Assembly: GCA_024400295.1 (NCBI GenBank)
Contig: JAKSNA010000029.1
Coordinates: 1 to 35,851 of the forward strand
Direction: 5' to 3'
Source: Bacteroidales bacterium
GTDB taxonomy: Bacteria > Bacteroidota > Bacteroidia > Bacteroidales > F082
Length of the DNA: 35,851 nucleotides
This document shows, in pieces, positions 23,788 through 31,874 of this stretch (positions are counted from its first letter, which is position 1; every line of letters begins with the position of its first letter). The notes beneath the pieces are model-generated. The model saw only the letters and a list, made by a program, of their open reading frames with translations, did not search any database and had not been told where the DNA came from. Made by a program: the position numbers and the translations under genes.

Positions 23788-26700
23788 TTGAAAACACCTG
23801 ATTTTTTATTTGAGACCAGCTGGGAAGTCTGCAACATGGTCGGTGGAATATACACTGTGATTTCCACAAAGGCAGGCGAGATGAAACAACTCCTTGGTGA
23901 TCATTATATTACGATTGGACCTGATGTCGTGAAAGAAGCTCACGAGACATTATATTTCGTTGAAGACACATCGCTTTTCGCTGAATGGCGCGAGAAAGTC
24001 GCTGCCACTCTCGGACTTAAAGTACGTGTCGGACGATGGAAGCTGCCGTGCAAGCCTCTCGCTGTCCTGGTTGACTATACATCGTTGTATTCCTCTAAGA
24101 ATGAGATACTTGCACATCTGTGGGAGAAGTTTCAGCTTGACTCGATCCGCGGGCAGTGGGATTACATCGAGCCAGTGATTTTCGGCTACGCCGCCGGAAA
24201 GGTCATAGAGAGTTTCGTCGAGTGGAATGTGCGCGCTGACAATGTCGTGGCCCAGTTCCATGAGTGGATGACGGGTGCGGGCGTGCTTTACCTCAAGGAG
24301 AACTGCCCGCAGATCGCCACGGTGTTCACGACACACGCAACATATCTTGGGAGAGCTATCAGCGGAAACGGCTTGCCGCTTTATAATCAGTTGGTGACGT
24401 ACAACCCGCAGACAATGGCGAACCGCTTCAACATCGTCTCGCAGCAGTCGATGGAGTCGAAGTCGGCACAAAACGCCGATGTCTTCACGACGGTCAGCGG
24501 AATCACCGCCAACGAGTGCCGGCAGTTTTTGCAGCGTGTGCCAGATGTACTGACAATCAATGGAATAAATGAATTGCAAGAGAAAAATAATGACCTCGTG
24601 GCGAAGAGCCGCGCACGTGTGTTTGAAATCATCGACACGCTGAGCGGGGTGGAGACGCCTCGTGACGCTATGTTCGTTATGAACAGCGGCCGATATGAGT
24701 TTCATAACAAAGGCATCGACCTGTTTATCAAGGCATTAGGCAAGTTGAATAAAGATGGTAACCTCAAGAAAAACATCGTTGCCGTCATCGCAGTGCCGGG
24801 AAACATCTCCGGCCCGTCGAAAGATCTGACGCGTCGTCTCGAAAAACAAACCGAGATTGTCGGCCATACCGACTATCCGGCTACACATCATATATTTGAC
24901 TATCAATATGATGCTGTTCTTAACGCTTTGCGCGAAAACGGCCTGCAAAACGATGCCTCCGACAAGGTGAAGGTGGTGTTCATCCCTGCATATCTCAACG
25001 GAAAAGACGGCGTGATAAACATCCCTTACACCGAGTTTCTCTACGGCTTCGACCTCACCGTTTTCCCGTCGTACTATGAGCCGTGGGGCTACACTCCGCT
25101 CGAAAGCATCGCGCACGCCATCCCGACCGTGACGACCGACATCTCCGGCTTCGGAAAGTTTATCTTGAGTGAAAAGATTGACAATGAGGCTGTTACTGTA
25201 ATCCATCGTGATGAACAAAACTCGCAAAATGTCGTTGATGAGATTGCAGATGTCATTGTGAAAATGTCGGGGAAATCTGATGTCGAGAGACGTGTGATTT
25301 CTGAAAATGCGTATGCTGTCTCGTTGAGGTTCAGCTGGAAACAGTTGGCGGCCAATTACATGAAGGCATACGACATCGCATTGGAGAAGTTGTCGGGACG
25401 CGCGTATGTCAAGCAGACAAAGAAGTATTCGGAGGTGTTGCGTAATTTCAATTACAAGAAACAGGACGCTCCTACGTGGAAGAAGATGCTCGTGGAGCCG
25501 GTTTATTCTGAGTCATTGGTGAAACTCAATGAGTTGGCTCATAATCTTTGGTGGTGCTGGAATGTCGATGCCATTGAGCTGTTTGAATCCATCGACCCTG
25601 TGGCGTTTGAGAACCTTGAGCAGAATCCGATTGCTTTGATGAGTCATCTCACCAAAAAACAGATCGATGACCTCGAAAACAACGCTGATTTCATCAACAA
25701 ACTCAATAAGGTGTATGATGATTTTAAGAGATATATGTCTGTCAAGCCGGCCACTGACGACAAGATCGCGTATTTCAGCATGGAATACGGCTTGTTGAAG
25801 TCGCTGAAGATTTATTCCGGCGGCCTTGGCATCCTGGCGGGCGACTACCTGAAGCAGGCTTCCGATTCCAACGCTAACATGTTCGCAATCGGGCTGTTAT
25901 ATCGTTATGGCTATTTCAATCAGGACCTCTCGGTGTGGGGCGAGCAGCTCTCGCAATACCTGCCGCAGAAGTTCTCGCAGCTGCCCATCGATCCGGTCCG
26001 TGACGATGAAGGCAACTGGGTGACGGTGAGCATCGCCTTCCCGGGAAGAAGCGTGGTGGCTAAGGCATGGCGCGTCAACGTGGGTAGAATCAGCCTTTAT
26101 CTGCTTGATACTGATATAGAACAGAACTCGCCGGAAGACCGCGTCATCACCGGTCAGCTCTATGGCGGCGACAGCGAGATGCGCATAAAACAGGAGATGT
26201 TCCTCGGCATCGGAGGCATCCGACTCATCAACGCGCTGAATCTGAAGCCGACTATTTACCATTGCAACGAGGGCCACGCCGCTTTCTGCGGACTTGAACG
26301 CCTCAGCAACTACGTCACTAAACACAACCTTGATTTTGAAGTCGCCAAGGAACTCGTCAGGACATCAACGCTGTTTACCACACACACACCTGTTCCGGCA
26401 GGACATGACGCATTCGAGGAGAATCTCATGAGGACGTATCTGCCTCATTTCGCCGGAAAAATAAACATCACGTGGGAGCAGTTCATGAACCTCGGAAGGA
26501 TGTACCGCAACAACCCGAACGAGAAGTTCTCGATGAGCGTGCTCGCCACCAACCTCAGTCAGGAGGTGAACGGCGTGAGCAAGATCCATGGACGCGTGAG
26601 CCGCGAGATGTTCCAGCAGATGTGGCCGGGCTATTTCGCCGAGGAAAACCATATCGGCTATGTGACAAACGGCGTGCATCTCCCGACATGGGCCGACAAA

Positions 26701-28002
26701 CGCTGGCAGCGTCTGTATAAAAAGGTGATGGGTGAGGATTATATCGCAAAACAATCGGATGAAATGATGTGGTCGAAGATGCAAAATGTATCAGCCAAGG
26801 AAATATGGGATATTCGTAAAGAACTGAAACACAATCTGATAGAATATCTGAAGGTGAAGATTGTGGAAGACATGCAGCGTCGTTCGGAGAGTCCGCGACT
26901 CATCATCGAGACTGTCGAAAACCTCAATGAGAACGCTCTGATCGTCGGCTTCGCCCGTCGTTTCGCGACATACAAACGTGCGCATCTGCTCTTCACCAAC
27001 CTCGACCGTCTCGCAGAGATCGTCAACGACCCGAAACGTCCGGTGCTGTTCCTGTTCGCAGGCAAGGCGCATCCGAACGACAAGGCAGGGCAGGGGCTTA
27101 TCAAGAATATCATTGAGGTCGCGAGAAGAAAAGAATTTGCAGGTAAGATATTGTTTGTCAATAACTATGACATGGAACTCGGCAAGCTCTTGACCTCAAG
27201 TGTCGATGTCTGGATGAACACGCCGACACGCCCGTTGGAGGCTTCAGGCACTTCTGGCGAGAAGGCCGCGATGAACGGGACGCTGAACTTCTCCGTACTC
27301 GACGGCTGGTGGGCCGAAGGCTACCGCAAGAACGCAGGCTGGGCATTGAAGGAGGAACGTACCTATCAGGACCAGAAATACCAGGATGAACTCGATGCCG
27401 AGACGATTTACAACACTTTCGAGAATGAGATAATTCCTCTGTATTACAATCGTAATCAAGAAGATATACCTGAGAAATGGATTCAGTTCATGAAAAATGA
27501 CCTGATGCTGATCGCCCCGAACTACACCATGAAACGCATGCTCGATGATTATTTCGAGAGATATTACAACAAGCTTATCGAGCGCACCAACTGGATGCGT
27601 GAGAACCGTTATCAGAAGGCGTTCGAAATTGTCGAGTGGAAACGGAAGGTCATGGCAAATTGGGACAAGATTGAGGTCGAGTCGATCAAGGTGCCGGATC
27701 CGGATGTGCGTCCGCTGACGTTCGGCGATGAGATGATAGCGGAGATAACACTCAAAACACCCGGACTTGACAGAGGCGATGTCGGGATGGAGATCCTGAT
27801 CGCTGATAAAATCAATGATGTCATCGATAATGTCAGCTTCAAACAAGAGATGGAAATAGTGGAGTCGGGCGACGGCTGGGCGAGATATTACATCAATCTG
27901 CCTGTGTATCAAGCAGGTGTGTTCAACTATACGTTCAGGATTTTCCCGAAGAATGAGATGCTGCCGAACCGTCAGGACCTGCCGCTCGTCAAATGGATTT
28001 GA
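23788..28002 (+). CDS. Fused GT3 glycogen synthase and GT35 alpha-glucan phosphorylase
   Basis: A 1404-residue bifunctional protein. Residues 1 to about 560 are a GT3 (eukaryote-type) glycogen synthase: ETSWEVCNMVGGIYTVIST (9-27), FHEWMTGAGVLYL, FTTHATYLGR, and the donor-side PSYYEPWGYTPLESIA. From about 570 comes the phosphorylase: an N-terminal NELAHNLWWCWN segment as in short bacterial glucan phosphorylases, YFSMEYGL, GGLGILAGDYLKQASD, HCNEGHAAF, and EASGTSGEKAAMNG with the probable pyridoxal-phosphate lysine K1159. The more usual residue before that lysine is Met; here it is Glu1158. Translation starts at TTG 23788 directly after the GH57 stop; the next Met would remove the first GT3 motif. 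One polypeptide thus combines chain extension and phosphorolysis. Confidence 0.93.
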   Translation: MKTPDFLFETSWEVCNMVGGIYTVISTKAGEMKQLLGDHYITIGPDVVKEAHETLYFVEDTSLFAEWREKVAATLGLKVRVGRWKLPCKPLAVLVDYTSLYSSKNEILAHLWEKFQLDSIRGQWDYIEPVIFGYAAGKVIESFVEWNVRADNVVAQFHEWMTGAGVLYLKENCPQIATVFTTHATYLGRAISGNGLPLYNQLVTYNPQTMANRFNIVSQQSMESKSAQNADVFTTVSGITANECRQFLQRVPDVLTINGINELQEKNNDLVAKSRARVFEIIDTLSGVETPRDAMFVMNSGRYEFHNKGIDLFIKALGKLNKDGNLKKNIVAVIAVPGNISGPSKDLTRRLEKQTEIVGHTDYPATHHIFDYQYDAVLNALRENGLQNDASDKVKVVFIPAYLNGKDGVINIPYTEFLYGFDLTVFPSYYEPWGYTPLESIAHAIPTVTTDISGFGKFILSEKIDNEAVTVIHRDEQNSQNVVDEIADVIVKMSGKSDVERRVISENAYAVSLRFSWKQLAANYMKAYDIALEKLSGRAYVKQTKKYSEVLRNFNYKKQDAPTWKKMLVEPVYSESLVKLNELAHNLWWCWNVDAIELFESIDPVAFENLEQNPIALMSHLTKKQIDDLENNADFINKLNKVYDDFKRYMSVKPATDDKIAYFSMEYGLLKSLKIYSGGLGILAGDYLKQASDSNANMFAIGLLYRYGYFNQDLSVWGEQLSQYLPQKFSQLPIDPVRDDEGNWVTVSIAFPGRSVVAKAWRVNVGRISLYLLDTDIEQNSPEDRVITGQLYGGDSEMRIKQEMFLGIGGIRLINALNLKPTIYHCNEGHAAFCGLERLSNYVTKHNLDFEVAKELVRTSTLFTTHTPVPAGHDAFEENLMRTYLPHFAGKINITWEQFMNLGRMYRNNPNEKFSMSVLATNLSQEVNGVSKIHGRVSREMFQQMWPGYFAEENHIGYVTNGVHLPTWADKRWQRLYKKVMGEDYIAKQSDEMMWSKMQNVSAKEIWDIRKELKHNLIEYLKVKIVEDMQRRSESPRLIIETVENLNENALIVGFARRFATYKRAHLLFTNLDRLAEIVNDPKRPVLFLFAGKAHPNDKAGQGLIKNIIEVARRKEFAGKILFVNNYDMELGKLLTSSVDVWMNTPTRPLEASGTSGEKAAMNGTLNFSVLDGWWAEGYRKNAGWALKEERTYQDQKYQDELDAETIYNTFENEIIPLYYNRNQEDIPEKWIQFMKNDLMLIAPNYTMKRMLDDYFERYYNKLIERTNWMRENRYQKAFEIVEWKRKVMANWDKIEVESIKVPDPDVRPLTFGDEMIAEITLKTPGLDRGDVGMEILIADKINDVIDNVSFKQEMEIVESGDGWARYYINLPVYQAGVFNYTFRIFPKNEMLPNRQDLPLVKWI

Positions 28003-28010
28003 TATTGAAT

Positions 28011-28730
28011 ATGAACAAAATGGAGTTTAAGAATAAGATTTTCACCGTCGGCGACGTCTCTTTTGAGATGGTCGCCGTCCACGGTGGCACGTTTATGATG
28101 GGAGCCGCAGACGACATTGACGGTGATGCCGATGACGATGAGAAACCTGTGCATAAAGTCTATCTGAGTGATTATCATTTAGGTAAATACGAGGTGACGC
28201 GCGAGTTGTGGCGTGCCGTGATGGTGAGCGACCCGCCGGAGATCTCGATGATAAACGACGACACCTGTCCTGTTGAGAAAATCAGCTGGTTCGACGCAAT
28301 GGAGTTCATTGAAAAACTAAACGCCATGACAGGCGAGAGGTTCCGTCTGCCCACCGAGGCGGAATGGGAATATGCGGCCCGGGGAGGGGAGAAGTCACGG
28401 AATTTCAAGTACAGCGGCTCCAACAACGCGGCGCATGTGGCATGGTGCTTCTTCAACAGCGGCTGCATGATAAACCCCGTCGGGCATCTGAAAGCCAATG
28501 AGTTGGGAATCTGCGACATGAGCGGCAACGTCTGGGAATGGTGCGCCGACTGGTACGGACGCTATGAAAAAGGCGACCAGATGAACCCGACCGGCCCTTC
28601 AGAAGGCGAACGGCGTGTGCTTCGCGGCGGAAGCTGGGACTTCGGCGCGGAATATTGCCGTAACACAAACAGAAACAGCAGCAACCCGAAGAGCAGGTTC
28701 TATGTGAGCGGGTTCAGACTGGCGTTGTAA
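28011..28730 (+). CDS. SUMF1/formylglycine-generating-enzyme-domain protein, probably not an FGE
   Basis: A 239-residue protein with a complete SUMF1 fold: FEMVAVHGGTFMMGA, YEVTRELWRAVM, RLPTEAEWEYAARGG, MSGNVWEWCADW and RRVLRGGSWDFG, ending SGFRLAL. True formylglycine-generating enzymes carry two reactive cysteines after the RGGSW motif; here the position next to Trp is Asp and only one Cys follows, so sulfatase activation is unlikely. No signal peptide. The start could be ATG 27993, 28011 or 28020; 28011 avoids overlap with the preceding gene and is my choice. It lies 8 bp after the fusion gene and 11 bp before the hydrolase gene, as part of the glycogen transcript, with no obvious link to glycogen. 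Confidence 0.85.
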   Translation: MNKMEFKNKIFTVGDVSFEMVAVHGGTFMMGAADDIDGDADDDEKPVHKVYLSDYHLGKYEVTRELWRAVMVSDPPEISMINDDTCPVEKISWFDAMEFIEKLNAMTGERFRLPTEAEWEYAARGGEKSRNFKYSGSNNAAHVAWCFFNSGCMINPVGHLKANELGICDMSGNVWEWCADWYGRYEKGDQMNPTGPSEGERRVLRGGSWDFGAEYCRNTNRNSSNPKSRFYVSGFRLAL

Positions 28731-28741
28731 AGTCAAAGATT

Positions 28742-29323
28742 ATGTCAGACAAACCGAAAATAGTTTACATCCACGGTTTCGGCGGCTCGCCGCATTCGCA
28801 GACCGTCGGCTTCTTGAACCAGTATTACCCTGACTATGAATGGTGTGCGCTCGAAGTTGACCATCACGCCGCCGCCTCGATAAAGCAGATCAATGACTTC
28901 GCGAAGGCAAACGATGTCAAGGCGATGGTCGGGACGTCACTCGGCGGATTCTACATCCTGTGCTCAGATTTCACGGGTCCGAAACTCGTGGTGAACCCTG
29001 TCATCGAGCCGATGAAGTCGCTGAAGAAGTCGGTGGGGACGGTGCAGTATCACAGCCGACGCAGCGACGGCGCCACGTCGTTCAAGTTCACTATGCAGGA
29101 CCTGTTCGAGTTCAAGAAATTCAAGTTCACGGCGGGCGAGAACGTCACCTGTCACTACACCGAACACGACGAGCTTCTCGGTGACGACATCAAGCGTGAC
29201 TACGAGAAGTTGTTCATCAACAAGAAGATGTGTCCGAAGAAGACGCTGCCGTCGCATATCCTCGGTGAGAGCTACATCAAGCATGAGCTTTGTGACTGGC
29301 TTTCGGGGAGATGGTGGAAGTAA
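28742..29323 (+). CDS. YqiA/YcfP-like alpha/beta-hydrolase
   Basis: A 193-residue small esterase-like protein of the YqiA/YcfP (UPF0227) type. Visible blocks are IVYIHGFGGSPHSQT (oxyanion-loop HGFGGS), VGTSLGGFY with the nucleophile Ser, and LVVNPVIEP. A late Asp (EHDELLGD) and the His in LPSHILGE complete a plausible triad. Family members are cytosolic with weak esterase activity; the physiological substrate is unknown. Oddity: the last 217 bp of shared sequence (29093-29309) recur at 31186-31402. The final five residues (RWWK and the preceding Arg context) lie after the duplication border, so the C-terminus and stop codon here may be supplied by inserted DNA. Confidence 0.88.
   Translation: MSDKPKIVYIHGFGGSPHSQTVGFLNQYYPDYEWCALEVDHHAAASIKQINDFAKANDVKAMVGTSLGGFYILCSDFTGPKLVVNPVIEPMKSLKKSVGTVQYHSRRSDGATSFKFTMQDLFEFKKFKFTAGENVTCHYTEHDELLGDDIKRDYEKLFINKKMCPKKTLPSHILGESYIKHELCDWLSGRWWK
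29093..29309 (+). repeat. Long direct duplication, copy 1 (3' end of YqiA-like gene)
   Basis: These 217 bp recur at 31186-31402 with constant offset 2093. There are 8 differences, 7 of them synonymous third-position transitions and one Leu/Met change. Similarity stops abruptly on both sides. Confidence 0.93.
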
Positions 29324-29436
29324 TGTTCTGTCATCCGTCGCAGTTCCGCCACACCAGATGAGTGTTTCGTCTCGCATTCTTTGTGTGTCGAAGAGAACAG
29401 TCCGGAACTTTGTCCACAGTATTTACAAATTGCCAT
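29310..29436 (-). pseudogene. Truncated zinc-ribbon-like gene, 5' part only
   Basis: A minus-strand frame from ATG 29436 encodes MAICKYCGQSSGLFSSTHKE and continues CETKHSSGVAELRRM. The CxxC followed by HKEC looks like a small zinc-ribbon N-terminus of the kind preceding TerB-like or other cytoplasmic domains. After about 38-43 residues the frame passes into the antisense of the YqiA-like gene at the duplication border, so the remainder of the protein is missing. It starts 27 bp after the ATPase stop on the same strand. Confidence 0.55.
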
Positions 29437-29462
29437 GGTCAATATGTATTGAGATTCCAGTT

Positions 29463-30923
29463 TTAATTCCAATGGATATCGTTAAACAAATCATCCAGAA
29501 CCACCTCTTTTTGAACAATCTGTGAGTGTTTGTTTCTTCTGATTCCGTATGTTGTAATTAGCGTTGTATGCAACGATTTACGTGTACCGGTAACAGCTCG
29601 GAATGTTTCTTTGCGAGCGTTCAGCCGCTTGGCATAGTCTTCGGTAATTGCAAATGGTTCCAATGAAAATTTGGCTTCACAAAGGTTCACTGTCTCATCA
29701 CGTCGGTCAATAACAAGGTCTATTTGAGTTCCTTGGTATTGAGTTCCATCTTTGTCAACAAAAGCCTTACATGCCCACGAGCAGACTTCGCTTAAAACGC
29801 CGAGAATACCTATCCGCTGTTTTATGTGATCTACGTGGTGCAGACAAACCTGTTCGAATGCATATCCTTGCCATGTCACACGACGTGGGTTGTCCTGCAT
29901 ATTGCTCCAAAAGCGGGCATCTTGACCATTCGACTTTTCCACAAACTGAAGATGAAACAACGAGAAAAGGTCTATCAGTTGGAATATCTGGCCCTGTTCT
30001 TTTTTACCGAAAGCCGTATAGCACCGTATAAAATCGCATTTGCAGAGATTGTCCAGAACCTCTGTCAGCATACCTCCATCATCAAGATTTAATGCATGCT
30101 GGATGTCAATCCGTGTCTTCCCGTGGCGATTTGCCGCCAAAAATTCCACCACTGAGCGATACACCTTGGAGTTTTTGAACAATGATCGAAAAATGAAATC
30201 GTATTCTGTCTTGAGTGACGCACCTTGTTCGAAGAAGAGATGGTCAACATTCTCGTTCAACGACATATTCCCCTCCAACATATCCAAATAATAGGGTATG
30301 CCTCCAACGGTCATATAGGCTTCCGTTATCTGATGCCTGTTCCAGTCGATATTCTTGCTTTGCAGAAACAATTCCGTCTCCGAAAGTGTGAATGGACGCA
30401 GATATATTTGCCTGTTCACCCTTCCATGCATACCTCCTTTGTCACCGATGAATTTGGACAACATCCATGTGGTGGCTGACCCACAAACGAATAGTTTCAG
30501 CCCTGGTACAGAAGAAGCCCAGTTGTTCCAAAAATAGCTGAACGCTGAGAGGAAGCCCGACTTCGGAGTGTCCATCCAAGGCAATTCGTCAAGAAACACA
30601 ATGATACGCTCTTTATTCAGAGACGAGATGTAATCACGTAATTGGACGAAAGCCTCGTTCCAGTCTTTGGGTTTCAATAGATTCTTTTGGGAGTACCGTT
30701 CTAGTTCTTTCTTGAAAAGGGTTAATTGAGTACTGCGGGGAGTTTCGAACGATCCCGTGAAACAAAAATCGAAATTGTTATCAAAATACTGCTTGACAAG
30801 GTATGTCTTACCAACACGCCGACGACCATAGATGGCCACAAGTTCCGCTTTCGGTGTTTCGCAGTATTCTGCAATCATGTCTTGTTCGTGTCTGCGTCCA
30901 ATGATTTTTGGGTTGTATTCCAT
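29463..30923 (-). CDS. AAA ATPase with C-terminal DUF234/PDDEXK-like domain
   Basis: A 486-residue orphan ATPase of the type often annotated 'ATP-binding protein' in Bacteroidetes and archaea. The N-terminal AAA module has Walker A GRRRVGKT (33-40), Walker B IIVFLDELPW (107-116) and a sensor region LFVCGSATTWM. A winged-helix segment follows (about 250-310). The C-terminus has IDLVIDRRDE (D402) and NLCEAKFS (E416, K418), a PD-(D/E)XK-like core. Function is unproven; such proteins are suspected in defence or DNA processing. It is the cargo of the insert between the 217-bp duplications and runs opposite to the flanking gene. A non-coding AT-rich stretch with a poly-A tract (30950-30965) precedes it. 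Confidence 0.88.
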   Translation of the reverse strand: MEYNPKIIGRRHEQDMIAEYCETPKAELVAIYGRRRVGKTYLVKQYFDNNFDFCFTGSFETPRSTQLTLFKKELERYSQKNLLKPKDWNEAFVQLRDYISSLNKERIIVFLDELPWMDTPKSGFLSAFSYFWNNWASSVPGLKLFVCGSATTWMLSKFIGDKGGMHGRVNRQIYLRPFTLSETELFLQSKNIDWNRHQITEAYMTVGGIPYYLDMLEGNMSLNENVDHLFFEQGASLKTEYDFIFRSLFKNSKVYRSVVEFLAANRHGKTRIDIQHALNLDDGGMLTEVLDNLCKCDFIRCYTAFGKKEQGQIFQLIDLFSLFHLQFVEKSNGQDARFWSNMQDNPRRVTWQGYAFEQVCLHHVDHIKQRIGILGVLSEVCSWACKAFVDKDGTQYQGTQIDLVIDRRDETVNLCEAKFSLEPFAITEDYAKRLNARKETFRAVTGTRKSLHTTLITTYGIRRNKHSQIVQKEVVLDDLFNDIHWN

Positions 30924-31088
30924 GTTTGCTTTTTAATTGTTTTCCGGGTGCAAAAATAAAAAAAAATGCGATACCACTTCCGAAACCTGCTTTTTTTTGC
31001 CAAAACGGAACCACTATCGGCATTTTCTTGTTTTTCAGGACCCTTTCATCTATGCTTCCTCGTTGGCTCAATTTTGGCAACGATTGTT

Positions 31089-31185
31089 CTAAGTCAGAAA
31101 CAGTAGCTTCATGTCCGTTTGAACGAATTCCTTGGCCAGTTGCACATAAAAGTTGTACAGATTCGCTTCTTCGCCAAAAAGGACG
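31089..31185 (-). pseudogene. C-terminal remnant of an unidentified gene
   Basis: One minus-strand frame entering from the duplication border reads LFGEEANLYNFYVQLAKEF, then VQTDMKLLFLT and stops at 31091-31089. It looks like a real protein tail rather than random codons, but has no start because the border at 31185/31186 cuts it. If correct, the insert carries the end of a third gene. The remaining 31016-31088 shows no convincing gene. Confidence 0.35.
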
Positions 31186-31402
31186 ATGCAGGACCTGTTC
31201 GAGTTCAAGAAATTCAAGTTCACGGCGGGCGAGAATGTCACCTGCCACTACACCGAACACGACGAGCTTCTCGGTGACGACATCAAGCGTGACTACGAGA
31301 AGATGTTCATTAACAAGAAGATGTGTCCGAAGAAGACGCTGCCATCGCATATCCTCGGCGAGAGCTACATCAAGCACGAGCTTTGCGACTGGCTTTCGGG
31401 GA
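31186..31402 (+). repeat. Long direct duplication, copy 2
   Basis: Partner of 29093-29309. Under a target-duplication model this copy is continuous with the original downstream DNA. Confidence 0.93.
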
Positions 31403-31410
31403 AGTGTTGA
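31186..31410 (+). pseudogene. YqiA-like gene, 3' remnant
   Basis: Matches the C-terminal 72 residues of the YqiA-like protein in frame (MQDLFEFKKFKFTAGENVT onward) and ends SGKC-stop instead of SGRWWK-stop. It lacks the oxyanion loop and nucleophile, so it cannot be active. An open frame extends upstream to 31153 but those residues derive from the insert. Only one amino-acid difference (Leu/Met) separates it from the intact copy in the shared part. Confidence 0.88.
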
Positions 31411-31473
31411 GGGTCTGATGATATAAAATTGTGAATGACCTAAATTCAAGTGTTAAACGCTGCTTTGGAGAAA

Positions 31474-31487
31474 GACACTCAAGTGTC
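31474..31487. other. Short inverted repeat in a 460-bp gene-free stretch
   Basis: gacact, a 2-nt spacer, then agtgtc form a 6-bp hairpin. The stretch 31411-31874 otherwise holds no gene, only the 23-bp tandem repeats and the promoter listed separately. Confidence 0.4.
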
Positions 31488-31650
31488 AAGGGACTGCCAT
31501 GTATAATTTTCAGCTTCTTTTGTTTTTATGATTTTTGACAATTAAAAGATGTCCTCTTATATCTCTAAACTGTCAAACGCTTTCATCGTAATCACGGCAT
31601 CTCCTGCATTTCTATCGCGAAATACTCAATGGCAACGATAAAGAATAATC

Positions 31651-31811
31651 CGCCGAATTGCCTGCTGAAACTCCGCCAAATTGCCTAGTAAAACTTCGCC
31701 AAATTGCCTACTGAAACTCCGCCAAATTGCCTAGTAAAACTTCGCCAAATTGCCTAGTAAAACTTCGCCAAATTGCCTAGTAAAATTCCGCCAAATTGCC
31801 TAAAAATATTT
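31651..31811. repeat. Seven 23-bp tandem repeats upstream of an AAA/DUF4143 gene
   Basis: Units start every 23 bp at 31651, 31674, 31697, 31720, 31743, 31766 and 31789. The core cgccaaattgcctagtaaaa is nearly constant; the tail alternates ctt/ctc, and units 1 and 3 carry gctg/actg variants. There are no spacers, so it is not a CRISPR. The last unit ends 9 bp before the -33 box of the ATPase promoter, so it is placed as an upstream operator would be. Confidence 0.95.
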
Positions 31812-31819
31812 GAAAAATC

Positions 31820-31850
31820 TTTGTCAATTTAAAAAATAGTTGTACCTTTG
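31820..31850 (+). promoter_or_regulatory. Consensus Bacteroidetes promoter (-33 TTTG, -7 TACCTTTG)
   Basis: TTTG at 31820-31823, exactly 19 bp, then TACCTTTG at 31843-31850. This is the best promoter in the window. It fixes the ATPase start at ATG 31875 because any codon before about 31857 would lie upstream of transcription. Confidence 0.8.
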
Positions 31851-31874
31851 CCGCCGAAAAATAATAAGAACATT

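Noticed and set aside
30908..31426. 172-residue plus-strand frame over the same border
   Set aside because: Its second half is an out-of-frame reading of the YqiA remnant, and the first half has no promoter or protein-like pattern.
30808..31449. 213-residue minus-strand frame spanning the right border of the second insert
   Set aside because: It joins antisense YqiA sequence, non-coding DNA and the antisense start of the ATPase region. Only the separate short frame at 31089-31185 looks protein-like.
31651..31811. CRISPR-like regular repeats
   Set aside because: Units are directly abutting 23-mers with no unique spacers, and no cas gene is nearby.
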